A stretch of 64,000 bases of DNA, from contig NC_135187.1 in assembly GCF_041146795.1 (NCBI RefSeq), positions 22,561,556 through 22,625,555 on the forward strand, in the 5' to 3' direction. This document shows positions 1 through 12,869 of the stretch, in pieces. How positions within the stretch are numbered: position 1 is the stretch's first letter; each line of letters opens with the position of its first letter. Origin of the DNA: Maylandia zebra (Eukaryota > Chordata > Actinopteri > Cichliformes > Cichlidae). The translations under genes were made by a program, and so were the position numbers. The notes beneath the pieces were generated by a model, which made no database searches, was not told the origin of the DNA, and saw nothing but the letters and a program-made list of their open reading frames with translations.

Positions 1-126
1 TCATTCATTGTGTCCTCCTCCTCCTGCTTTCCTCTCCCTCTCTCGATCACTGCCACTTGCCCTTTCCATTTTCCTCGCCATCAACCTAATGTCACTCTCC
101 ACCTCCCACCCGTCCTCTCACTCACT

Positions 127-129
<3 letters not shown>

Positions 130-217
<88 letters not shown>
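130..217. repeat. (CA)n microsatellite
   Basis: An uninterrupted CA dinucleotide run of about 88 bases, with a C/T-rich stretch before it. The long Thr-His or Val-Cys reading frames across it are artefacts of the repeat. It lies upstream of the first creb5 coding exon seen here. Confidence 0.97.
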
Positions 218-219
<2 letters not shown>

Positions 220-1171
220 TCTTTCCACTTCTTATGGATGCCTTTACTTTTGCCCTCTCTTTCCCAACTCGTCTCTTCGGCTCTCAGTCTTTCCCATAAC
301 ATCAGCACGCGCTTTGCTGTCTTCTCATTGCTCTCGGCTCACGCTTACACAAGGGGTGGGGGAGTTTGCAACCTGTGAATATGCTTCTCATAACCACCAT
401 CTCCTCCCACAGCAACACTGGTAACATTTGTTGACCCTTGTCACCTGTTGTCACCTGGCTGAGGATTTGAAGACCTTCTTACTTTGTGCTTCAACAGCAG
501 TCTTCAAATAATTCACAATTGCTCCACATCGACGGCTTAATATCCTCGCAGCAGAGGCAACTGGGTCGGTTCTGGGTTGGCACTGCAAGCTGGTTTATTA
601 CTGTGACTCTCATAAGCATTTGTGTTGATAATTTTATCCCAGTGACTTGATGTAAGACATGGCGAGTACTTATCCTTTCATCACACCAGTATTATTAACT
701 GATACCCCGATGAAAGCCTAATTGTAGCCTGAAACAATTGCACTATACTTAGTCCCCACTCCAAGTGAAAAGTAAAGCTCCCAATGCTGGAAGGCTTTGA
801 TGCCCTTCTTGTGTTTACGTGTAATTACTAATGAGTAATGAAAGGCTGGAAAAAAAACATGGTTTGTACGCTATAGGGCTTGTCCTAATACCTAGTGTAT
901 GCTCTCACCCCCGTCCGTTGGCACCAAAGGGATCATTTTCGTCAACTTAATATTGTGTCTCAGGAAGAAACATCCATCATCTGTGGCAACTATCTCATTA
1001 CACACGGCTTCCACAATAAAGGCACGATAATAGGTGAACAGTATGTGAATTATCCGTGTAAATACAAAACATAAAACAGGGAACCTCAGGCTGCCTGCTG
1101 GGTGAGCTCATCTGAGCTGTGATCTGAGACTGCAGGTAAATAAATTCTTCTCACTTCTTCTGTTTGTGCAG
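218..1171. other. creb5 intronic or upstream DNA, nothing recognised
   Basis: This stretch between the microsatellite and the first visible creb5 exon has no coding frame that matches a known family and no clear repeat ends. It ends in a polypyrimidine tract and AG acceptor at about 1155-1171. Confidence 0.5.
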
Positions 1172-4100
1172 GCTTGTGTATGACATGAATGACAAACAGG
1201 ACAGGCCTTATATGTGCGGCGCCCCGGGCTGCTCTCAGGTCAGTAGAATGCTATATACGTGTGGCATTACAAGGACTGTAATGGTCATTTAAAAAAAAAA
1301 CAAAAAAAACCCCAGGATGTCAGACCTAATCATCAATGAAATGAGTAACGATCAAGCTGTAGAATATAGGAGGAGTTTCTGATAAATACAAATGTTTCTG
1401 AAGTGATGAATAACCTAAAATACTTAACAGACTAAGAGCATCATGATGTCTTAGTCAGCTTAAGATGTAATCAGCTGCTTTAACTGAGAAAATCATCCCG
1501 CGTGTCACACAGCTGCACGCATCCCTTCACATCTCTCTTCCTGTGTTGGTGTGCTGCAGCGCTTCCAGTTAGAGGAACATCTGATCATCCACAGGCACAA
1601 GCATGAGATGACCCTCAAGTTCCCCTCCATAAAGACAGATGCAGCATTCACAGGTAAGGAAGAAAATGAGCTTCTCTGAGATTTCATCCTAGTCTCCCAG
1701 TGACCGCATCTCCTGGCTGCACATGTCTGTGGTGAAACTTCCTCCTTTTCAAGATCAGTGCTTGATATATATTTTTTTTAAAAAGATGACGATATACTAT
1801 ACAGTATGAAGTCAGATAACCCACCAAAGCAAGCTTCCTTCCCTCAAACAGACTACAAATGGTCTCGTGTTGCAGCATGTACAGTATACTCCATCAGATT
1901 AGAGCCAAAACACAGATAACAGCACTTTGATTTAAAAACATGGAGAGTAGGTGCACCGGTCTCTGCACGGCCCATGTAAAACACAGTATTTCACTGCTTC
2001 TAGAGCTCATGGTTTTAATTTAGCACAATTTAGCCATCATTTAAATGTATATTAATCATTACTGTGCTCTGTATTTACAACACAAATATTCATGAGGAGT
2101 GAAAATAAAATTCCAAAATTGTTTAATTGTTTCTAATTCAGTTCTATGCAACAGACTGATAATAGCAGCAAGACTGCTGAACCTTCTCCGATTGTTTTAA
2201 AAGCACTGATATTGTAAATTCATCCTCTTCCTATTTTTTTAAGGATGTTTTTTTCTACAAGAGGAAAGATAAAGATTCTTCCTGTTTCAAGATCTGCTAA
2301 GTCAGAGAAAATTTCCTTAGCTTGTTTTGTGTGTCTGTGTGTAGATTCAGTGTCCGGTCATGTGTTTCAATGGCAAAAAAAAGAATTTAGGAAAGGTTTG
2401 CTCTTAAAAAAAGTAAGCATCTAACAACAGTTGACAATTTCACTCAGACTATATCAAACACATTTGCAGTGATTTCCAGGGAAACAAATGCCCCATTAAG
2501 ATTAGTCCCATTGTGAACGGCTGTAAAATGCTGATTCTGCATCTAAATTAACTTTGCAAGCCTCACATTTCTGTGTTATGCACTACCTGCTCAGGCTACA
2601 GTAGTAGTATTAGTATCTTTAACATCAAAACAACCTCCAGACGATCATATAAACACAGTTTTTAAATATTGTGCTTCCACATTAACATTTCTGTGAATAC
2701 ATACTGACCATGAGCAGGAAGCAGTGGCTTGGCTGCTTGTAGAAAATATGAGTAAGTACGAGTCCCAATGCCAAAACAAGAAGAATTTCCACCTCATCTT
2801 CAGCCCGGACTAAAGCAACATATGAGCATAAGCTGGCTTTTGTGGTGGTGTAGAAATCAATGCAAAGCAGTACAACCAAAGTATTACCCCATCGCCAGTG
2901 GAAGCCGTGGTGCTGAGAAAAGTGTAGCCACACAAGAAAGGTGAAATCATAAAAGTCATGGAAGCCATGCTGCGATGTTTTGGCTTCATTTTTGTGACAA
3001 TTTTGGAGGCGAACGTGGCTGTTGGTGTCAATGTTTTCCCCAAAGATTTGTCTGGATGTAAACAACGGCGCAAGATCTGGCCTCTGCAGACTCTCCCTCT
3101 GCACCTCCGTCCTGCAGCCTGTCACGCCTCCTGCAGGAACTCCCCTGTCAAAACAAAAACCCTCATGTGACCTCTGACCTCTATGTGTTTAGACGGCTCA
3201 GGGAGAGACAGACTGATGTTATCAGGCAGAGACGGAGAGCTCAGCTGAGAGGAGACTCGTTCCTCTTCTTCGCATGACGACCTGCACCACTGTTAATTTA
3301 GAAAGCAAAAAAAGCTTAAACTACAGTCTGTTTTGGCAAGTGCTTCAAATTTTTTTAAAAAGCAAATCCGTTTTTTTTCCCTCTCTTTTGTTTCCATTTG
3401 GATGCAATGACTCTAGACCAGACTCCGACGCCGACACGATTTCTGCAGAACTGCGAAGAGGTTGGTCTCTTCAAGGAGATCGAGGAAGAATTTCTTCAAG
3501 CACAAGAGGAGGAAAACAAGAAGCAGGTAAGTCTGACAAGTTTTTTTATTATCATATTATTTTATTTCACTTAAAATAAACCATCAGTTCTAGTCTGACG
3601 TTAGCTGGAAAGAAGCAAGGATTAAGACATGATGCAGATCCGTCCCCCGGTGCTGCTGAGAGTTTATGTTTTGAGTGACACTTGTTTGTGAGGGAGTCAG
3701 GCCCGGTCAGACAGCTGCAGATATCTGACCTGCTGCAGGAAAGACACACCGAGCGATCACATTCTACCCTGTAAATTAAACAGCTAGTCGTCACACTCAG
3801 AGACAACTAAACAAGTGCACACACTCTCATCGCTGTCACCACAGGCATTATAAGAGAGAAATGTGGCACTCAAAGCAATTAAATCAAAATATTTGGGACA
3901 ATTTTGAAAGAGCATGTATAGAGAGTGGTAGTATGACTACCAGGGGGGAAAAAGCTTTTTAAAGCTTGATTTTGGAGGCAAAGACAGTTCAATTCATTGT
4001 TATTTATATGGCACCTAATCACAGCATCACTCACCTCAAGACTTTAATGTAAAGGCTCTACAATACTAGAGCAAAAAAACCCAAATTAGATGATCTCCAA

Positions 4101-7100
4101 TGAGCAAGCACTTGGTGACAGTGGGAGGGAAAACACACACTTGGAAACCTCTAGCAGAACTAAGTTCAGAGGGGGGCAGATAGGGGGTGGCTGAGGGGAG
4201 GGGAGGGAGACAGGACAAAAGACATGCTGTGGAAGAGAGCCAGAGATTAATAATAACCAATGATTTAATGCACAGTGGTGTATAAACACGTAGTGACTGA
4301 AGAAACACTCAGTGCATCATGAGAGGGTCACCTGATCCAGCCCTAACTATATATTTTATCAAAAAGGAAAGTTTAAGCCTAATCTTAAAGATAGGAGCTT
4401 GTTGCACGGAAGAGGGGCCTGAAAGCTGAAGGCTCTTCCTCCCATTCTACTTTCAAGTACCCTAGGAACCATAAGTAAACGAGCAGTCTGAGACCAAAGT
4501 GCTCTATTGGGATGATATGGAATTATGAGGTCTTTAAGATATGGTGGGGACTGATAGACAGAAACCTTTTAAGTGATTTGACACATTTGACAGGTGAGTG
4601 TATATAAGCAATATTAATCTCCCTGTGAACAATGAAATTAAAGTTAATATAGGTAATGCTTAAAAAAACTGCTCTGCCGCATCTCATGATGGCTGCCATG
4701 TGTCTGCGTTAGTGTCTAAAAGGACTTTGACTGGCACCGTAATCTCTGATCGTAAAAGACTTCAATCATTTACTGCCCCACAAGTTTACAATGGTCTCAG
4801 CTGTTTGTCTTTTTTTTTTTATTCTTTCCACAGTCGCTTTCTCATAATGGGCCCTCCTGTATGAGCCAGCACCAGCTCAAACCCCAACATCAGCTCCAGC
4901 ACCCACCCCAGCCTCAGCACCCACATCCCCAACCACCGCTGCATCATCCCCAGACTCATGCACTGCATCATCCCCAGACACATGGCCCAATGATGGCCCC
5001 TAGCTGCAGCCTGGCCGCCCAGCAAGCCCTGTCCTCCTCCCAGTCTGGGTCAGTCATCACCCAGGCTACCTCCACCCTAACACACTCCGAGTAAGTTCAC
5101 ACAGACGCACACACACACATTTACCTACAGGCATCGAAACACATATATGTGTATCTTACATTTTCCCTACATCGCACACGCAAACACATTTCCTTTTCTC
5201 ATTCTTTCTTTTTCCTCCTGTTATGGACGCATTATAAATCATTCCGCCGCTCACAAGCTGGCGTTTCCGCTGCATAATTCATCACTTCATTAACGAAGTG
5301 AGAGGAAGAAGCAGGAAAAAAATTATACGTCAGTTTAGTGAGAGAATTAAGTAACTCCAAAAGTGATGAAGAACCACTGCATAAAAAGCCACTCAGTCCC
5401 TTAGACGCTACCCACCCCACCATGCAGCTACTGTCTCTGTTACATGTCTGCAAAGACTCAGAACCAGACCGGAGTCTCTCAGCGCCTGGGCAGCTTCCTT
5501 GGCTCCCTGGTTATCACCCAGTTCTACAGACAGATTAGAGGAGTTCCTGTCTTTCATCTGACCAGCTCCCTGCAGCTGCTCCCACTCCTCCTAAAAGGCC
5601 GGCTATGAATTTGTGAAACCTAGTAAACAGTCCGCCCTCACAAGTTCTCATAATACACACATACAGGGTTCATTATGTATTCTGCTCTTCATTATGCTGT
5701 ATATTTACAGCATTCTGTTTGATAAGGAAAAAAGGGTGTTTTCAAGTACTTATTTAATTGTTTACTGACTAATATTACTTGCAACTTTAGGTAATACAAG
5801 TAATTTTCATCTCTAATTTCATAAAGAAAAACGAACTCATGCCTGCCACAGCAACATAATTAAATAACTTCACTTGTTTATAATAACGTGTATATCAGGT
5901 TACCTTAAAAATGAAACTTAAAAAAACTGAACATTAAACTGTTTATGTGTAACTTTTTATTTAAAAAAATTTCACATATGTCTTTGTCTGCCTCTTAAAA
6001 TGTTTTTCAGCTAATACAAGAAATCTACCCTTTTCAGTCAGCTTTAATCACTAACAGAAACAGTGTACCTCATATTCTGGGCAATAAGCACAACATGAAG
6101 CCTACAGCTTTATTGGGACTAAAGCATTTCACAGTTAGGCCGGTGGATTATCCAGATTAACTCTATGAATGTTTCTAGACAGAGAAAATGCTGTTGTTTG
6201 TTTTTTCAGTGTAAACTTTAATTGCTTTAACCTCTAAGCTGTGGTGCTTTAAAATAGGAAAAACTGGAATGAGAAAATGTTTGAAAGGCATCAGCCTCTA
6301 GTTTCTAAACATTTGCCAGTTTAGAATGTGGAGGACCAAAACCTAACCCTAACCTTACTCCTAATCCTGTAATAATAATAATGATAATAATAATAAGCAT
6401 TTTTGGGCCTGTTTGTCTTTATTCTTGTGCCATCAGCCCACCTATAAATACACCTGTACGGGCCTAGGCACACTCACATATTTCTACAAGTTGGAACCAT
6501 TTTACATTTGCTTGAGAAGATTTTGACTTTTATAGTTTTTCTTTTTTTAGTGTAACATTTTCTCTACCAGTCCTAGTTATTACAGCAATGTCATTTTTGC
6601 ATTTATGACTATTTTAAGGCTTTATTAATTCACGGGAGAGCAGATGAATGATATTCTGAGATCAAACTGGACACGTTGTGATTAAAAAAAGATTTTTTTG
6701 TGTGTTTTCTGGGGTTTAGTTATGCTAAATATAGTAAATAGCGATTCCCGCCCAAATGTCAATCTTACATAAAAGTGCCATAAATATTTTGAGCGACAGC
6801 TAAAATCACTTTCAACAAGTAAAACCTGCATTCAGGTGCCAGATCTTATGAATAAAAACAGACTACAAGCATCTTACATGGTCAGTTACAGAGTGGCTAA
6901 AAACAACAAACCCCACACTATTGTGGAGGACCTCATTCTCCCTGCTGCTTTAGATATGGTAGGGACAATGTTGGGGGAAAAGGCAAAAAAGACGATACAG
7001 TCCATTCCATCATCAAACAATACTGTCTTACAGCGCATCAATGCAATGTCAGAAAATGTTTTACAGCAGCTACTTCTGCGCATACGCCACAGTGAATGTT

Positions 7101-10100
7101 ATGCAATACAGCTAGATGAGTCCACGGATGTGGCTGGCCTGGCGCATCTTCTCGTATATGTGCGCTACATTCATGAAGGAACCATCAAGGAGGACATGCT
7201 GTTCTGTAAACCGCTGGAACAAAGGACAACTGCCGCAGATATTTTTCAAAAGCTGGACACATTCATGAACACACATGGACTCGTGTGGGACAGATGTGTT
7301 GGCATCTGTACTGATGGCGCACGGGCCATGACTGGGAGACACGGAGGTGTGGTTTCGCGTGTGCAAGCAGTCGCGCCAGATGCCTCCTGGGTACACTGCA
7401 GCATCCACCGAGAGGCTCTTGCTGCAAAGGGAATACCTGTCCGTTTGAAACATGTTTTGGACACGAGTGTAAAAATGGTTAACTTTGTGAAAGCCAGGCC
7501 GCTGAACTCCCGCTTATTTGCTGCGTTGTGCAATGAGATGGGCAGCGAGCATGAGACATTATTACTCCACACAGAGGTTCGCTGGCTATCTAGAGGGAAA
7601 GTGCTGACCCGTTTCTTTGAGTTGAGGGATGAACTTAAAGTTTTCTTCAGTAACCATCCCTTTGAGCTGTCTGAACATTTGCATGATGAAGAGTACCTTA
7701 CCTGCCTGGCTTATCTGTGTGATATATTTTCTCGTCTGAACGAGCTCAATCTCGGATTACAAGGCGTTTCTGCAACTATATTCAATGTTCAAGATAAAGT
7801 TGAGGCCATGATAAAGAAGTTAAACCTTTGGAAGAACTGCTTGGATACAAACAACACTGAAGTCTTTCCTGTGCTGCATGATTTTCTGTGCTCTAATGAT
7901 CTCACACTATCTAAAAGTGTAAAGCGCGAATGTAACGTGCACCTTGAGGAGCTGGCGGTGCAGTTACGCCGATACTTCCCAGAGACGGACGGCTCAAATG
8001 ATTGGATACGTCACCCGTTCACCGCCGTGCCTACTTCGTTATCACCGTCTGACCAGGAGAGCCTAATTGAAATCGCCACAGATGGATCTCTAAAAGTTGA
8101 ACACGCTCAAAAGAACCTGGCGGATTTCTGGATAGGGCTGCGCACTGAACAGCCCGCGCTGGCTAAGCGCGCTGTCAAGACTCTGATGCCTTTCGCCACC
8201 ACATACTTATGCGAAAAGGGATTTTCTGCTTTAACAAACATGAAAACAAAATACAGAGCAAGACTTTGTGTGGAAAACGATTTAAGACTCAGCCTTTCCC
8301 AAATTGAGCCAAACATTGAAGAGCTGTGTGCCTCTGCTCAAGCACATCCATCACATTAAATAAAGTTCTGTTTAATGAAAGTTCATGGCCTTTATGCTCT
8401 CGACAAAAAAGTGAATTCTAATAAATCCTTTGATACACTGCTAGTATTAAGTAGTAAAGTTTGTTATTAAAACTCTGTCATTACTAAAAAATATTGATAA
8501 ATTCATTTGGTGGTGAGAAATAATCGACTGTGCAGTATTTATCTTTATGCATGCGATATTGCAATGTATTTATAGACACTAATTAAGAGTCGTTCGTAGT
8601 AGGGGGTATGCGGCTGAGGGTGACATGTCTCAAGGGGTACGTGGCTGGAAAAAGTTTGGGAAGCACTGCTGTAGACAAACAAAAGGCTGTCAAATCTGTT
8701 GTTGATTAGATGAATCAAGGTGCCACAAGTGAGTCAGTGACATAATTAGCTCCAAACATCTGTCCAGGCTCAGACAGGACGTGACAGGACAGTGGGGAGC
8801 GAGCTGACAGTCATTTATGGCAGCATTAATCAGTGCCAGCTGAATCCAGACAGCATGTTAGTCAGTGAAACCCGCTAAGAGTTACTAAGTGAACTCTGGA
8901 TCGGGCATCTGGCTGTTTCCCCAAATGTTTACCACCGGTTTCCATAGTGACCTGGTCTGAATGTCTGGCTGCTGGCCTGGTAGAACTGTTGTGGTTATGT
9001 TAGGAAATGCTGTTTTGGTTTGTCTGCGCTTTGTTGTATTCTAAAAGGGTCGCATACCCTCAGATTCGGCGATGACATCATTGATGATGACCTCAGCGTG
9101 GCCATGCAGGCCCACGCTGTCCGACTGGCAAAGAGCCAGAGGGGTTAGGTCAGCACATGGCACCCTGGGTCTCTGGATCCCCCCCGCGCTGATCTGCAGG
9201 CTTTCCACCTCCCTCTCGGGCTGTCATTTTTCTCCACGTCTTTCTTTTCTTTCCATTTTTTTTAAACTTCATCACTCTTTCTCTTGTCAGCGCTTTACCT
9301 AAAAACTCTGTTTACAGCTCTCTCCTGGCATACAATAACACATCAGTGCTTTTTGATCACATTGGAGTGTTTAAGGGCTCTCAGAGACTCCTCAGTAACA
9401 TTTGTTTCTAGTGGTTGGCGGCTTTGATTTGCCAACTTGCCAATGTTTTGACACATCTGCCTTTGAGACTTCTCCGCCATCCCAAAACAATGAGGCTCAG
9501 TGGAATTTAGGTTGTGCTACTCCCCATGTCAAAAAAGTTCAACAGCAACATCTTTGCCTAGAGAACTTAATATTCTGGACAATAAGCAGAACACCCTGTC
9601 AACAGTTTCGTAAGGGACTATTTCCTCCGTAGAAAGTAGTTCCAGTAAAATCTGTTAAATGTATGAAATAAACAGGATGACTGAAATGCTGCTTCTAGAA
9701 AGATATACTCCTGCTTTACTTTAGGAAACTGTGCCAACTCGTTGCTCAGACGAAGGTAAGCCTGCCAGCTAAAATCACTTATCTTTTCCTTTTGAAAAAA
9801 TATTTGAAGTAAGTAGTAGAAATCAAACATGATGTTAGTTCAGCCAAGTTACCCTCACCTGCAGTGGTAGCAGATCAGCTGATCTCAGTGCTAGCCTACA
9901 TCATCAGCTGATGGCTCAGCTGATACCCTTGTAAACAGTGGGAGGGCTATTTTAGCTGCTGTAGCACATCTGCAAGCCACTTTGCAACCCACCTCTTCCC
10001 TAGCTCAGTGGCATATCTGTTGCCACTGTTACCAGCTCTGTTTTGTGTGAAGGTCCTACACATTAAAGTGCAGGGAGGTCCCAGAACAGCGCCATTCTGC

Positions 10101-12834
10101 TGGCTTTGTATACATTTTTTGTTTGTAGATTTGGATACAGCTTCCCCTAAAAATAAGACGATATGACCATTCTCACATCTCACCTCCATCTGCCATTAAG
10201 ACCCAGCTATAAATGTTTCAACTTGCACCTCTTACTGAACCTGGTTTTATGAAACTTTGGCTGTGGACGGCTCTCTAGCATGACCCGTCTCTATCGCTCT
10301 CTCCCTCTTCGGCTCACCACAGGCCGGTTCCCGGGCCGCTGTCGTGCCTCCTTCACATGCGGAACAGACACAGGCAGCCGCTGCCAGCCTCCTTACCTGG
10401 CACCCTGCCAGACCCCGCCATGCAAGGGGCATCTGCTCAGCACATGACTGTAAGTATGGAAGGGGATGGTGTTTGTCATGTTCAGACTCCCACACATTCA
10501 AACACGCATGCCTGATGATTTATAGATGCAGGTATAGTGGACCCATGACAGGAAAATTCACTTTTGTGGATAAATTAATCAAAATGTCAAAACTCCAGAT
10601 GGATGTGACCTTTGGGGGAACTCTTCATACTTGAGGTTTATGTGGATACAAGCTGCTGCTTCCCCTTGTCACAGCTGAAAGATTCTTTTTGTGTCTACTG
10701 TTTCTTCTTCAGATGGAGAAGCAGATGTCTTGTGCAATGGGTATACCGGCTCCTGTACACAACCCCTCCTGTTCTTCACCCCAGGTAGGTGATCATCAGT
10801 CAGTCTGACTACCTTTTTCCACTATTTCCATTATTGGAGCTAATAACATTATATTAGCATTACACTAATAATGCATTACACCACAGCTGTTTATGAAGAG
10901 TGGATTTCTGCATGTTTCATCAACTCCCAGCATATTATATCTTATCCTAACGTTTTGGTTGTCTGTGGTTCAGGAGGCAGAGTGAGGTTGAGTGAGGTAA
11001 GCTAACAATTGAAAGGTTGGAGGTTCAATCCCAGTCTGCACTTTGAATCTTTCTGTGGCAGGATTCTGAACCCTGCTGCACTCGGTGTGTTTTATTGTTA
11101 GACAAAGCACTTAGGTGTAAACTAAAGTGCTATATGAATGACTGATTGGGTGACTGAGGCTTATAGTAAGCTCAGTTAGAACAGAGATGTCCATTATATA
11201 TACCCTTTACCATCCTGCTCCAGCTCATAACACTGTGTATCATCATCACTCAGAACATCCGGTGCAATATTACTAAAGTCTGTAAAGTAGGAGTGTGTTT
11301 GTGTGTGTATAATAACTTATACTGATCTCATATTCTGATATCTTTATATTGATATATATGTATTTGAATATATTTTTGTCTTAACTATATGCACCACTCA
11401 GAGAGTTGCTCCAAATTTGGTTGTACACCTGTAGAATGACAAATAGTCGCGTTCTATTCTAATCTGTTCTATAATGGCTCAAAATGTGGGTGATTTTTCA
11501 ATAAAGACAAATTCATAGTGTTATGTAACACTTAAAAAAAAGACACCCGGCCTCACCTTCTGCCTTTGCCATAGTCCTTTCTAATCAGCACAGACAGGAA
11601 ATAGAATGTAACTCTACCCCCAAACACACACACACACACACACACACACATTGGACCACAGGAAGTCACAATCTACATGCTCCCCCGTGGCTTTCTCAGT
11701 TGTTTTATTTCCCTTGCGTCAACAAGCGTGCGATCTTTTCGCTTGTAAATTTTACATATCCTCTTTTCACCTGCATCTGGAATTAATAGTTAAAAATATT
11801 TTGCTATCAAAAGCTACCTCAAATGGGAAAACTGTGAAATAGCCCCACACACACAAACACACACACAGGCATGGACGCAGGTTGTGGCTTCTTGTGGAGG
11901 AGCTCGCATACAGAGTGGCAACTGAAAAGTGGTTTCAGATTGCGGAGCCACTCAGGTGGCAAGTTTACTTCTGACCCTCTTTTCTTACACTCTCTCACAC
12001 ACACACACACATACATAAAAGGGTACCCGATGACCCAACACATTCTTACCTTACCTTAGCTTTTATTACTGAAGCAACTCCTTACTTTAAACCTTAATCC
12101 TGATGCAGAATCTTAACCCTCAAACAACACTTTGACTTTTTGTCAGGTTTGTAACACTCACCAAGATGCAACACATTTGTTCCACAAATGTCCTCAGTGG
12201 ACGCAAAGAGGTGGAGTGAGTCATCTACATATTGGTTTGTCAGTGGTTCAGTCCGGGATACTTACCCCCCCGGTGCACCTACTGTGAGTGTATGTGTTGT
12301 AGGTAACGTTCCTAAAGTACACAGAATAAAGTGCTGCATGAATGTGTGTGTGTGAGCAGGTGAATGAGTCTTGTAGTATAAATCTAAGGAATTATATTGG
12401 TCCTCGGAAAGGTTTTTCTTTTTCGAAACAGGCCTCCGCTTATTTAAAACATCAGAAAGTGTGTTAACGTGCCTCTGTTGTACAGTAACGCTACACGCAG
12501 CTCAAGTGGAAAAGTAAACATTTGACAAGTGGATCAGTGTTTCATGTACAGTTTTGTGTCTTCATTCACTGATCCCTTCAGACAGAAATATCAACGTGGT
12601 GTGTCATCCAAGCCAAGGAGACCCATGATGTAATCGCCGGCCTCAGTGTCAGGGTGTTTCTATCTAGTAAACACAACTGAAGGACTCGTGTCCCGCTCTA
12701 TTTAGTGTGTGTGTGTGGCTGTGCGTGTGTGTATGACTGGCAGCCTGGCTGGCTGGTAAAGCTGGCACAGACAGCTCAATGACCTCATCCTTGGCACCAG
12801 TTAAATGTGCTCTCTTTTTACTTCACTGAATGGT

Positions 12835-12869
<35 letters not shown>

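Noticed and set aside
8..424. Frames of over 100 codons across the (CA)n tract
   Set aside because: They are Thr-His or Cys-Val repeats produced by the microsatellite, with no splice or family support.
2682..3170. Overlapping frames on both strands in a creb5 intron
   Set aside because: No domain, low complexity, and no splice sites in a coherent phase.
12240..12370. Second tRNA-derived SINE
   Set aside because: Only the tail-like half is visible and no B box is convincing, so it was not listed as its own feature.
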